64,000 nucleotides of DNA from Muraenolepis orangiensis (taxonomy: Eukaryota > Chordata > Actinopteri > Gadiformes > Muraenolepididae), in assembly GCA_027704905.1 (NCBI GenBank), contig CM051006.1, positions 6,193,915 through 6,257,914 on the forward strand, read 5' to 3'. The notes below the pieces were generated by a model. That model ran no database searches. It was not told the origin of the DNA and saw nothing but the letters and a program-made list of their open reading frames with translations. Positions 1 to 19,041 of the stretch are shown piece after piece. Both the position numbers and the translations under genes were made by a program. Each line of letters begins with the position of its first letter. Position 1 is the stretch's first letter.

Positions 1-69
1 AACAAACTATTACTGAAACCATCGTTGAATATTATTATTAAGTGTGCCTTGGTAATGGTAATGGTCTGC

Positions 70-76
<7 letters not shown>

Positions 77-125
<49 letters not shown>

Positions 126-318
126 CGCTTTTATCCATGCCTCACATTCACCCATTCATACACACATTCATCCACCGACGGCAGAGTCAGCCATGCAAGG
201 AGACAGCCAGCACGTCAGGAGCAGTTAGGGTTAGGGGGTCTTGCTCAGGGACCGGGATCGAACCAGCAACCTTCCGGTTGTGAGGCGACCCGCTCTACCT
301 CCTGAGCTTCTGCCACCC
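77..318 (-). mobile_element. tRNA-derived SINE with TA-microsatellite tail, in pi4ka intron
   Basis: Read on the minus strand from 318, the head has an A-box-like AGCTCAGGAGGTAGAGCGGG and a B-box GGTTCGATCCC. The body ends in the fish SINE tail GATAAAAGCGCTATATA, which runs straight into a (TA)n array at about 71-124. There is no intact tRNA fold. It lies in the pi4ka intron downstream of the last exon in the window. Confidence 0.6.
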
Positions 319-329
319 ACCTTGGGCCA

Positions 330-560
330 CTACTATGGCTATGTTCATTTTTCCTACTCAAGTCACAAAGCGACTTACAGTAAATCCAGATGCATTACAT
401 TATCATACAGAAAGATACATTATCATTAAGGCAGACGTAGACCTTCTTGGAGCATCTTGCTGCTGGAGGATGCCTACAGGTCAGGGATGGGTACCTCGGG
501 GATCAAACCCGGTATATATTGGGTTGAATGTACCCCCTTCGATGCAATCCAACGGTGTTG
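330..560. repeat. Degenerate interspersed repeat fragments in pi4ka intron
   Basis: The 'AAAGCGACTTACAGTA' motif and the 'AGCATCTTGC...GGATGCC...GGGATCAAACCC' block recur elsewhere (4245-4275; 6110-6180), so this is dispersed repeat sequence. The family is not identified. Confidence 0.4.
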
Positions 561-581
561 GAGACTCGGTGGTGGGCTCAC

Positions 582-1944
582 CTGCAGACAGCAGATGAGG
601 AGAGGCATGTGGGCGATGATGACTTTGCTGGAGGTCTTGGACTGGAGCTTCTCCGACAGCTTGGTGCACAGGTTCTCAGCACCTGGTGGGAGGGAAGACC
701 CGGAGGAGAGGAGAGGAGCCGGGAGAAAGGTGGATTTATTGAATACGCAGAGGGCAACTGCAATGTGCAATACATTACACATAGAAAACAATCGTTTATG
801 AATAACAATAATAATAAAATCAAGTCTTTTTCCGGTGATATTTATAAAACATGGTCTTGTATCTTGTATTCCCACATTTATTCTTGTATTTCTACTGCTG
901 TGTTTTTGTAGAATACATTTAACTTCTCTATGTGCAAAATATGCTCTACAAATACAATTTAGTTTGACTCAACACCGCTTCATGGGGTATCGTCGTGACT
1001 CATCGAGTATAAACAAGGCCTGAAGGTGGTACTCACATTTACACGTAACATACATATGTGTTCATTTGACAACAGTGTGTGATTGTTACATTTAGAACAC
1101 ATTCATCTTCCCTTAAAATGTGCCCTATAAATAACGCTCAATGATACAGTAAAAAATAAAAAAATTTAAAAATTAAAAAAATCATATAGCGATTATTTGA
1201 CAGAAATTGGGAATTGATTCACTATTATTGGGAATGATCACTATTGCGTCAACATTTTCATTTTCACTAATAAAACACAAAAGGGCATCTTTGTAGCACT
1301 GTAGTACTTCCTTTAGTATGGTGATTTCATTGTGTGTCAACCCAGCTCATGGTATCTAAAACAGCCCACAGTGAAACATGTGGAAAGGGGGCGTTACCCT
1401 GTTCCTCGGTGACGGCCCACACCATGAGGTCGACGCAGGCGGCGTTGGCCTGGCAGCGCAGCTTGAGGGGGCTCAGTTCACTCTGCAGGTGCTCCACGTC
1501 GTGCAGGATCCTCTGCAGCTCCGACTGGCTTCTGCTGAACTGCTCCAGCACAAAGTCGTGGACGTCCTTCACGAAGCCCGTCTGGAGGTCTGCGGGACGG
1601 GGTTAGCGTCAACTCATTTCAATTAAATGAAAACGAAAAAAAAAGGCTTCGAAATAGTAGATTTCTATAAAAATGGATATATTGTACATTTTAATTAATG
1701 TTGATTAAAAACATACAAAATGACCAAATAATAATAATAAAGGGGCAGCAGGATAGCTCAGTCTGTGAGACTTGGTTTGGGAACCGGAAGGTCGCCGGTT
1801 CAAGTCCCCCGAAACACCTGGGCACTGCCGAGGTGCCCTTGAGCAAGGCACCAGACCCCTACACTGCTCCCTGGGCAGCTGTATATAAACTATAGCTGCT
1901 ACGCTACTAATACTAGGATGGGTTAGATGCAGAGAAACACATTT

Positions 1945-2004
<60 letters not shown>

Positions 2005-5000
2005 ACGACCAATAAAAAGGATTCAAATCCTCCTGATTTTTATATTTAGAAATATAAAAATCTTTGAATTCATATATTAATATGTCCTTTTGCTTTTAAA
2101 AACGTTTTATTGTGAAATGTGCAGTATCACATTCGGTTCTTAGCCTATAGACATAATATAACATTCTCATGACAACGCAAAAGGTCATGAGTTTAGTTTT
2201 TCGTTTTTTTTTTTAAAACATATCCAAGTACTCAACGGTAATAAAGGTGGTAATAAAGTAGAGAAGAAAAGGTACCTTGAAGGTCATTTTTAATTCTATA
2301 CGTCTTAAGAGTAGGTATGATAACTAACACATTGTCAGTTGCTGCGGTATTCAGATATCAGTGAAAATGTAACTGAAATGAAGCGTTTCCTGTGACGCTG
2401 AAGGGGGAGGCGTCCATACCTTTCAGGTTGTACAGCGTGTCTCGTAGCATTTTAAAGATGGCCACATACAGGCCGTCGCTGAACGTTTTGTAGTACAGGT
2501 GAACACCTGGATTCAACTAGAAGGAGATTCAATGATATGGACATTAGAACTATGAACACACAAGCAACGATTTTATGATAGCACTTTACTGATCCCAAGA
2601 ATTTGATATGGGGATATGAAGAAAAACAAAACCTACCTCTAAGATTTCCGCCAAAGTGCCATCCAGTGTTTTCAGAAATGATTCCGAGACAAACTGTTCA
2701 ACCTGAACAAAGCAAAGCAAAGCAAAGCAAAGCAAAGCGCATTTTAAGAATTCAAAGAAACATTTTGACAGACTTAAGAATACACAAAGTCAAATAAATA
2801 TCAGTCAATATCGTCAATATCAGTATTGTCATCGTTAATATCGGTAGTGTTATGTTGATATAGTTAATATCAGTAGTATTAACGTTAATATATCGGTAGT
2901 GTCATCGTTAATATCGTTAAAATCTGTAGTGTCATCGTTAATATCGTTAAAATCTGTAGTGTCATCGTTAATATCGTTAATAGCGGTAGTGTCACCGTTA
3001 ATATCGTTAATATCGGTAGTGTCACCGTCAATATCGGTAGTGTCGTCGGTAATACGAGTAGTGTCGTCGTTACTATCGTCAGCGAGTGCGCACCATGTGC
3101 AGCAGCTGTTGGAGCATGTCCAGGGGGACGTCAAAGTCCCCAGGGCTTCTCCCGGTGAACAGCGGGGAGACGGAGAAGCTGGAGCTGATGGTGGAGAAGT
3201 AGTACTCGGGGTCCACCGCACTGCCGTCCGGGAGGTAGGACCCTGAACACAGCAGAGGTAAACAAATGCACCAATAAGTCAGTGATTTTTTTTTGGTTTG
3301 TATTTAGTTACATGGACACATTAAGGAAGGTTAGGTCAGCAGGATTATGTGGTTTTTGCAAGAACAGAATATGACATTTGTATATCAAATTTGAATGTTA
3401 AATATTTAATTGATTGTTTGTACATTATTCTAACTTTTCCAAAGAAGTAAAATCATATTGTGTTTGAGCTGATTGAGCTTGAGTTTGAAATATGAAATAT
3501 GTCTTTCTACTAGGGCTGAATAAAGATGAGGGGTAGAGGAGGTACACAGTTCAATGTTTGAGGGGTACAGGACCTTTAAAAGTGAATAACACCGTCTTGT
3601 CTTCATATGCAACTTCCGATGGGAGGTAGAGGGGGGTACACAGCAGGAGGTTTAATGTTTAAGGGGGTACAGGACTCAAGGTTGGGAACCACTGGGTTAA
3701 GTTATCTCAAAATAGGTTTGAACTCAAAATCTTTTGTCTGGGAGTGAAACACCCCAACCACAAGCGTATTCCTGCCCATCAAAACTTGATCGCAACGCAA
3801 GTTGTTCAAGTTGCTCCAGTATTGATTGGATGCTTATATTTAATTTATAATGAATTATTCAGCCTCACCCGTAACATTGCTCTGGATTACAGTGTCTGTC
3901 AAATGACCAAGTGTAAACAACCATAACAAAACAGCAGGGTTATGTTGTGTAATGTAATGTCATGTTATATTCCCTAAAGCCCTCACCTTCGAAGTAGGGA
4001 GCAGAGGGATCTGTGGGAGAGCTGGGCATAAGACCTGCTCTCTCGGGACTAGCCTGGAAGAAAAACAAACAAACATCGGATCATTATAAACCTATGTAAC
4101 CAAGTCCCTGTTGTACCAAAATAGAAGACTTGTGATGTAGACGAATGCTCAGTGCGTTAATACACTATATTTATTCATGTATATACACAATATGCAGTAC
4201 AGTACATTACATTAGTAACATACACAGTCATTCAGCAGACGCTTGTGTCCAAAGCGACTTACAATAGTGCGTTCAACTCGTCACCAGAAGTCATAAGTCC
4301 ATGCACCAATGCATGCACCAATAGTCAACCATACAAAATTGCAGCAATTTTGACATTAAGGTCATTAAGGTATTGGGTCAAAAATATTGTGATATTAGAT
4401 TTGTTTCTCAATATCCCTCAGCCCTACTACAAACTCCCTGGAACCCTTGCGCGTGTGCGCATGTGTGTGTGTGCGTGCGTGTGGCGTGTGCGTGCGTGGC
4501 GTGCGTGCGTGCGTGCCTGCTGGGACGCGCTGGAGGTGGACGAGCCCTTGCGTTTGGCCGAGTCCCCCTGGCGCACGTTGAGGAAGGAGCTGGGCAGGAT
4601 GGAGCGGAAGTCGCTGAAGGAGCGCCGCCGCACCGTCTCCCCGTCGCCGGTTGCCGGGGCCAACGGGGGGACGGCGGGCCGCGGGAACAGCTTGGACAGC
4701 AGCGCCTCCTCTGTGTTGCTGTAGCGGCCGAAGGCGCGGGCCACGCCCAGCAGGCACGGCACCGTGTACCTGCACAGGTACTCTGGGGAGGGAGGGAGGG
4801 AGGGAGGGAGGGAGGGAGGGAGGGAGGACAGAAGGGGGGTGGGGGCGTTAGGAGGGGGCAATAGAAGCCTGGGGGTGGGTGGGCGGGTCTGTTGGATCTA
4901 TATAATTGCTTTGTACAGATCTATATATTGGCATTGAGAAAATGAGTCCATACTTGTTGGACATTGAGAGGGATAGCAAAATGGAGAAGAGAGAGAGAGA

Positions 5001-5469
5001 TAGGGAGAGATAGAGGAAAGAGACACGGGGGAAGACAGCGTAGATGGGGGGGTGGCAGAAAAAAAGATAACCCGGGAATGACAGAAAGATAGAGTGGGAG
5101 AGAGGGGGAAAGAGGGAGAGAGAGAGAGGGGTTAAGAGGGAGAGAGAGAGGGGGAAAGAGGGAGAGAGAGAGAAAGAGGGGGAGAGAGAGAAAGGGGGGA
5201 GAGAGAAAGAGAAAAAGAGGGGGAGAGAGAAATAGGGGAAGAGAGAGAGAGAGAGAAAGAGGGGGAGAGAGAGAAAGAGGGGAAGAGAGAGTGAGAGAGG
5301 GGGAGGGAGAAAAAGAGTGAGAAGGAGAGAGGTACACAGACATAGGAGCCATGCATCATGCAGTTGTCAGTACCTTTGTCATGGTGCTCTGGGTCCTTGC
5401 AGATATTCTGCAGTACCTGCATGATGTCCATCACCGTCTCCAGGATCTGAGAGAGGAACACAGCTTAAC

Positions 5470-5513
<44 letters not shown>

Positions 5514-7185
5514 CACACGCACACGCACACGCACAGCACGCACGCACGCACCTGTCCCCGCAGTGTTTCATCTCGCTGGGCCACGTCTGACAACAGCGTC
5601 ACGAGGAAAAAGCTGAAGTTCTCCGCAACAGGAAGCGTCTCTGTTTCAAAAAAAAAGGATGCACATTTAAGAGTCGAACCGGTCGTGATTCTGCAAGCGC
5701 ATAGACACAAGCTGTGTAGCTATTCATCCAAAGCCACTGACAGTGAATATTCAGATGCATATTATAGGAGGAAAGGAGCAGGTATGGGTTAGGGCAGTGG
5801 TTCTCAAACTTTTGTATTCTAATGTACCCCGTACATCAGCACAAATCATTTTTGGGAGGGAAAATAATGAAAATGCATGTGCATATTATTTGGTGAACAT
5901 GGACATTAAATGTGTGTTGCAAATACTTTAGGTTTTAGTGAAAAACAACACAGGGCTTTGCTGCTTATTATTTGATGTCATTCATTGGAAAGATTTTGTC
6001 AGAATATGTACGTTATGTGTTCAGATGCACTTAATATTTACATTTGGAAGTACCCTCTGCGATCCCCTAGGGGTACGCGTACCCCTGTTTGGGAACCGCT
6101 AGGTTAGAGCATCTTGCTCAAGGATGCCAACAGGTAGGTTGTGGACATTGGGGGATGGAACCCAGAACAGTGCAGTGTGGCTGGAAATGTAACCCCTTAG
6201 CTCTGACACTCCCAAAGTAAAAGGAGAAGCTTGTATCCTTACCCCTCCCTTTGCGCTCTGAGCTTTCCTCGATCCATTGGACCCGGGTTATTCCCTTGAG
6301 CAGGCCAAGGAGGTAGGGGACGATGGCGTCTTTGTGCTGAAACACCACCACACAGATTTACACACACACACACACACACATGTCATCCATTGCATGAATC
6401 TAACTAAATTGAATATGTACACTTTTATCTAAAGCAATTACATGCGAGGCTAAAAGCAATAAAAGCATACAATTGAAATGTGGTGTGTGTGTTACCATAA
6501 AGGAAATTCAAGTGCGGCAAAAAGATGTTGAATGTGAAGACACACAGAGTGCATAGAAGCTATCGGATTCAGAAAGGCAATTATTTATGAATGCATAACA
6601 ATAAGTCTCATCTGAAGATACGTGAGATATAGTGACGGTGCATCTCAACACGGGTCACCCATGGGCCGCGGTACCTGCAGGTTGGACTCCACCAGGAAGA
6701 TGCCCAAGGCGATGACTGCATCTCTCCTCCGCTCGTCCAGCTGGAATACCCCCCGGTAGTCCACAGGACACATGCACTGGAGCTTCTGGACCTGGTGGGG
6801 AAACAAGGGTTTCACCAGTTTTCACCATGTATTCAAGGTGACATGACAAGGGATCACTAAGCAAAGCTAAGCTAAGCTAACAGTGGAGAAGTAGACCACA
6901 AGAAACACATACAGGAGAACAGGTGGGGCAGGTGATAACGAAGCAATTCAAATGAGGTTTGGTTTCATACAAACATGTATTGCAGCGTCTCCGACAAATC
7001 AAATATCCCTCATTCCTCAACACTTAAACTTTTTATGTCGTTATATACAGTAGTACATTGCATTCCTCCTGCAACGTCTAATTCAGTATCTTGTTTTTGC
7101 GTCGGGCCCAACGAAGGCAAGATGGTAACACGGCCAACCCTAATGGCCAGCCTGTTAATTTTGTTTAGTGCACTCTAATCATACT

Positions 7186-7220
<35 letters not shown>

Positions 7221-9459
7221 CTGCATTGGTGTAATTAGGCCAAGTGCTGGGAGTAATTTCAAGACTCGTCTATATCCACCCTTAACCACGTTGGTCAGAT
7301 TCTGCACAACACTGCAGTGTGCACCCCCTATCCCATGTCTACATATTCTCATACTGCAGCCGGTCAGATCATCACTTTTCTTTTGTAAATAACATTGCAT
7401 GACCAGAGTCCCAGAGTAGGTGTATTGTAGTATGAGACTTGTTCCCGTCTTCGATTTCGGATCTCGTAATACGCCATGCGTGTTGCTCCTGGCTTTAAAG
7501 GCTGCGTTACAGGGAAGTGATGTCATTTTCGGGACTTACCAGACTATTCTAGCTGTTCCATTATTTGCACTAAAGTTCTTAATCAAATGAGAAAATACGC
7601 ATTTTCTTTAATTGCCACAGGGGAGAGATAGATAGCAAAAAATAGACTTTTAAATAGTCTATTTTAGTAGACTATTTATAGCAATAATTGACTTTACCAT
7701 GTAGTTATTGTATATATACATATTATTATTACATTACCAGAAATTATTCTGAATAGTGATATATATCGGGATGGAAGATTTGGGCCATAAGTACACAAAC
7801 TTTGCAATACTAACTTTGAGCAAACACACTGCATGTTCTTTATTTACTGTGTACTTTGTTACACAGTAAATACGCTTTGTATGTTGTGTTTGTGCTACAC
7901 CTTTCCTGTACTGACCAAGTTAGGCCAACGGCCATTGTGTGGTACTTCCTCTTCAATAGCAGACCGGTCACTATGAGCTGAAATCCAACCCACATACTGC
8001 AGTGTGAATATTTGACAACTATGTGTGAGCCGAACCACACATGCAGTACATTAATCCAGAATACTTCTTCCCAGCACAACAAGCCAACAAGTTCTGATAG
8101 CGATATGGAAAAAAACGCCCATCACAGTTAAACATGAGCAGCAGGACTATAATTGCATTAATGTTGTTCTCAGAATCCATTTATAGAGATGATGGAACCT
8201 TCCAGTGTTGTTGTTGTTGTTCTGGTGTTGCTATGGAAAGTTCTGCTTCTCAGCTTGAAGCACAGCGGCAGTTCTTCATCAAATGAGACTGCCATAACAA
8301 TGCACATCATTGAAGTTGTTGTGGTTCAGCTTGGCGTCGTTTGGATAACCGAGAGAGAAGTGATGATCTGAGCTCTCATGGTGCACCCTGAGTCGTGTAT
8401 AAGAGAGCTATAGCTGAAGGAAAGGCTGACGTTTAAATGTGTGTTTGTGCAATTAAAATGGGCAAATGCATTCTATTCAGACGCTACTGACGATTAAGAC
8501 GACCTATAATAACAATGAACATGCCTGTGTAAAGCGTACACATTGTTATAACATCATGCCGATCTACCAAGCTGATCATTATGTTATGCAATTGTTTTTG
8601 AGTGAACATCCAGTGCTTTGTTTGCTCCTGTAATCTCCTTTCATTCATTTATTTACCAGGCCGGGTAAATGAGAAGTGACAGTGGAGGTGTCAAGTCAGA
8701 GAGTACAACAGACACTGCTGTGTTAATGAATTAGAAAGGTCACGTGACGTCCCAGAGCAGCGGATCAGCATCAGAATAATGTCTACTAACATGTATAACA
8801 TACAAGACTTGTGTACTGTGTATATTTGACCATATTTGCACCATACACTTCATATAAAACAAAAAAAAAAAAAACACAATTATACAGCTGTTGGTTGGTA
8901 TGTTGTTGTTTTTGTCAGGTTAATATCTACTACTACTACTAGCCGGTGCACCGCTCATTGAGAAGTCCCGTTGTGATTTGAATGGCAATGCGAGCAGTGG
9001 TTTTGAATACAATTCATTTTTAAATCCCTCATTTAAATGCCACGGCGACGTTTTTTGACAACAAGGAAGGATCCATAAGTGTAGTACAACTATCGATTAG
9101 CTGGGTTACTTAGCGTTATAGTGTGGTATTCATTATAGCACGTAGTAAGTAACGGTGGCTAACGCCCAGTCCAAATTGGCTACCAAACGCAACATGTACA
9201 ACATGTTGTACAATGTTATACAACATGTCACCCATGGACCCCTGAGATAGGACAGGACTAACACGACATGTCAGCCCCCCCGAGGGGTCAGAATGCAGTT
9301 AGTGTTTAGCTAAGTGGGGTTAACGGGCCTCCTGGAGGAGACAGACGTAATTCCATTTACCTTTTCTATGGGCGCATGTCGGTGAGCCGCCAGAGACCGA
9401 GCCAGAGACAGCACCGTGTTGAAGTAGAATCCCCTCGTCCCAGCTCCGCTCGACGACAT
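582..9459 (-). CDS. pi4ka: Phosphatidylinositol 4-kinase alpha, N-terminal part (gene runs off left edge)
   Basis: Makes PI4P from phosphatidylinositol at the plasma membrane, in a complex with TTC7, hyccin/FAM126 and EFR3 (family knowledge). Exons in transcript order: 9459-9361 (ATG at 9459), 6791-6675, 6336-6243, 5640-5552, 5446-5374, 4782-4517, 4053-3987, 3242-3094, 2702-2637, 2516-2420, 1589-1398, 682-582. They join in phase to about 470 residues that closely follow human PI4KA, with GFYFNTVLSLARSLA near the start, then QLDERRRDAVIALG, RRRSFSDFRSILP, PEYYFSTISSSFSVSP and LSPLKLRCQANAACVDLMVW. This is only the N-terminal alpha-solenoid; the kinase domain lies beyond base 1. The start fits because the fish protein begins a few residues before GFYFNT, without the Gly-rich leader of human PI4KA. 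Odd: the 4517 exon has no GT donor and appears to use GC (4515-4516). Which teleost paralogue this is cannot be told. Confidence 0.95.
683..1397. other. pi4ka intron, no further feature seen
   Basis: AT-rich intronic sequence between two pi4ka exons. I see no open frame resembling a protein and no strong repeat, apart from short A/T runs near 1150-1180. Confidence 0.6.
1741..2030 (+). mobile_element. tRNA-derived SINE with internal (GT)n, copy 1
   Basis: The head has the A-box-like TAGCTCAGTCTGTGAGACTTGG and the B-box GGTTCAAGTCC. The body has CTTGAGCAAGGCACCAGACC and CTGCTCCCTGGGCAGCTG. A (GT)n run at about 1947-2001 follows, then the terminal block ACCAATAAAAAGGATTC. The same order is found in reverse at 22128-22372 and 56340-56574, which defines one family. 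It lies in a pi4ka intron. Confidence 0.7.
2820..3075. repeat. Imperfect tandem repeat (GTCATCGTTAATATCGTTAA-like)
   Basis: Units of about 18-33 bp built on 'GTTAATATCGGTAGTGTCATC' recur from about 2820 to 3075, ending just before the pi4ka exon at 3094. The unit is degenerate and the array is intronic. Confidence 0.7.
3500..3705. mobile_element. Degenerate hAT-like repeat fragment
   Basis: It has two internal copies of 'GAGGGGTACAGGAC' or 'GGGGGTACAGGACT' and ends in GGTTGGGAACCACTG. This resembles the hAT-type terminal repeat seen at 6080-6102. The left terminus is not clear. Confidence 0.35.
4190..4280 (+). repeat. Interspersed repeat fragment (CAGCAGACGC...AAAGCGACTTACAATAG)
   Basis: Contains the block CATTCAGCAGACGCTTG and AAAGCGACTTACAATAG, a very common tail sequence of fish retroposons. 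Only a fragment, inside a pi4ka intron. Confidence 0.45.
4783..5345. repeat. GGGA repeat and long purine-only tract in pi4ka intron
   Basis: A (GGGA)n run lies at about 4785-4826, right beside the acceptor of the 4517-4782 exon. An almost pure purine stretch (GAGA, GGGA, AAAG mixtures) then runs from about 4980 to 5340 on the plus strand, so the pre-mRNA is pyrimidine-rich. Confidence 0.8.
5469..5551 (+). repeat. (CA)n/(GCAC)n microsatellite touching a pi4ka donor
   Basis: A CA run grades into CACG and GCAC units and ends at 5551, the first intron base for the exon 5552-5640 (donor gtgcgtgcg on the minus strand). Confidence 0.85.
5795..6102. mobile_element. hAT-like MITE (non-autonomous)
   Basis: It begins CAGTGGTTCTCAAACTTTT and ends GTTTGGGAACCGCTAG, imperfect inverted termini typical of hAT MITEs. 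The outer 8-bp flanks (ggttaggg and about gttagagc) are a possible decayed target duplication. It is about 308 bp with no coding capacity, in a pi4ka intron. Confidence 0.65.
7186..7218 (+). repeat. (G)33 homopolymer
   Basis: Thirty-three consecutive G on the plus strand within pi4ka intron 1. Assembly length is uncertain for such tracts. Confidence 0.85.
7219..9360. other. pi4ka: Rest of pi4ka intron 1, mostly unique sequence
   Basis: AT-rich sequence without convincing exons. It holds a GTT-rich run near 8204-8225 and an 18-bp perfect palindrome, TGTACAACATGTTGTACA, at 9195-9212, about 150 bp downstream of the exon-1 donor. Confidence 0.5.
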
Positions 9460-11431
9460 GTTGTTAAAACACCTGCGCTAACCACGAATGCTAAACAAAA
9501 ACAAGCATCTTCCTTCTCTTCACTTTGCCCCTCAAGAGGACAAGCGGTCAACTACGGCAAGCGGACGGGACCAAGACAGAGCACAACAGCGCGCACTGAG
9601 CGATAGATCCAGTGTTAGTGAAACCGAATCGGTATTTCAAAAAACTTTTAAATTTTTTAATTTTGTAAACGTTGATGGATGATTTCATTATCAATCAATT
9701 GACATATTCAACATGTGGTGTTACGCCGTTTCAGCTAGGTCATTTTAAGGTGGGATATGAGGTGGTAGAGTTATTAACCATTTGACAGCTGTCACAATGG
9801 TATTTGGTATGGTCTTTTTTAGGATAGGAATGTTTTTCAATGTCAAAATAGGTCTCTGCAAAGGTTTGTTTTCCACAAAGAAAGGATATGCTATTGTGAC
9901 AAATATAGATAGTTCATTCTTTTTAATTGGCATTTTTGGAATGTGAAATTATGACATCATATAAGGCCAGCTGTATCACACACCTGAATGATAAGCTAAA
10001 TGTAAACAGTCTGAACACGCAGGTCTGTTTCGTTAAGTGAGGAATACGTTAAGTGATAATTTAATTAAAATATAAGATATTGCTAATCTATGACATGTAA
10101 ATACATTAGATCAATTTCACCACAATCATACAATTCCTGATTTGTTAATCCCTACACACATAATAAAAATAGTTATACTAATATATATGTAATAAGGAAA
10201 TGAACACTTCTAAAACATGAATCCAAATCAAATGGATTTTCCCGACGTAACGTTCCTAATCATAAGGAAGACCAGTAATGTTCTGACAGGTGTTTTAATC
10301 ATCCTCTTATAATACAGTTGGTCGGAAAACACACGGATGCATTCATGTCACAACATGCGTCTTCATGTCATAAATACAAAATGTTCACAAGAAACTCAGT
10401 TCCAATCAGATTTGACAAACATAAAACGGAGATAGCTTAACAGACACAACGACGGTGATAGACGGCCTCAGCATCTGCATGTAACATCATTTCATTAATT
10501 AGCAAAAAAATAATAATAAATCATGTGTTCCAATTCTAACAAATAAAAAAAAAACGTTTCACAATTCCCACGTCATGTTTTACACAGGCACTTGTTACGC
10601 TTTCACCCAACATCCCAAAAACGATTATTCCCATCCCTACAATATTTCAGTGAAATTGTGCACTTTTTCTATCTGGTACCAAGGCATTAAAAACATAAAT
10701 TTGAAAGGGTACAATCAGTAATAGTTGTGTAATGTGTTAACGTCGATTATTGTCACTATGGTGACAGCAATGACTAAAGGCATGTACATTTTCATCCATC
10801 AATCAAATAGGATGATTATATCCCGTCTAGAAATGATTTCACCTCAGTTAGAAAACTGTGATTTGGAGCACCAGTGTTACAACTACTAAAATAAAACAAC
10901 ATTAGAAAAAAAAAAAATCTTTAAAATTATGGGCTTTAGGTGAAAATCAAACTTTTAAACAATATTTAGTTGTGTAAATAGTTTTTAAGTACATGTAAGA
11001 ATAAACATAGAAATCCTCTTCAACTTTCTAAAACACCATGTGGCTTGAGTTTTAAATTCCCCAGATCAAGCATTGTGGTAGATAACAGCTTGTTCTTTTC
11101 CCTGAGCTCTTAAAAAACCCCTCCTTTTGGAATACGAGATACATGTCGAATTAAAAATTCATTATCGATAATGGTATTATTAATATTATTATTATTATTA
11201 GACATGCTTTGTCTGTAATATCTATGACAAAGCAATTAAATTCATTCATGTATGGATCTCACAGGAGGTAGTTAGTAAAACCCAGAGGGTTAGTGTCAAA
11301 GCAGTCAGGTCTTGCACGGAGCCCAGTTGAGGTGATTTAAAAAGGCCTCGTCCTTGGGCCCTCCTTCCCCTCCTGCTGGGTCTATCTCTGGGGAAGGTGT
11401 GGTGTGGGGGGGGGGGGGGGGGTGGCACGGA
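9460..11431. other. Gap between pi4ka 5' end and slc25a1 3' end
   Basis: The right part should hold the slc25a1 3' UTR and the left part the pi4ka 5' UTR and promoter. A candidate slc25a1 poly(A) signal on the minus strand (ATTAAA, 10294-10299) would give a 3' UTR of about 1.1 kb; this is an inference. A poly-G run sits at about 11405-11422. I see no other gene. Confidence 0.45.

Positions 11432-19041
<7,610 letters not shown>

Noticed and set aside
1741..1815. Functional tRNA gene
   Set aside because: A- and B-box words are present, but there is no intact cloverleaf and the sequence continues into a SINE body found in three copies.
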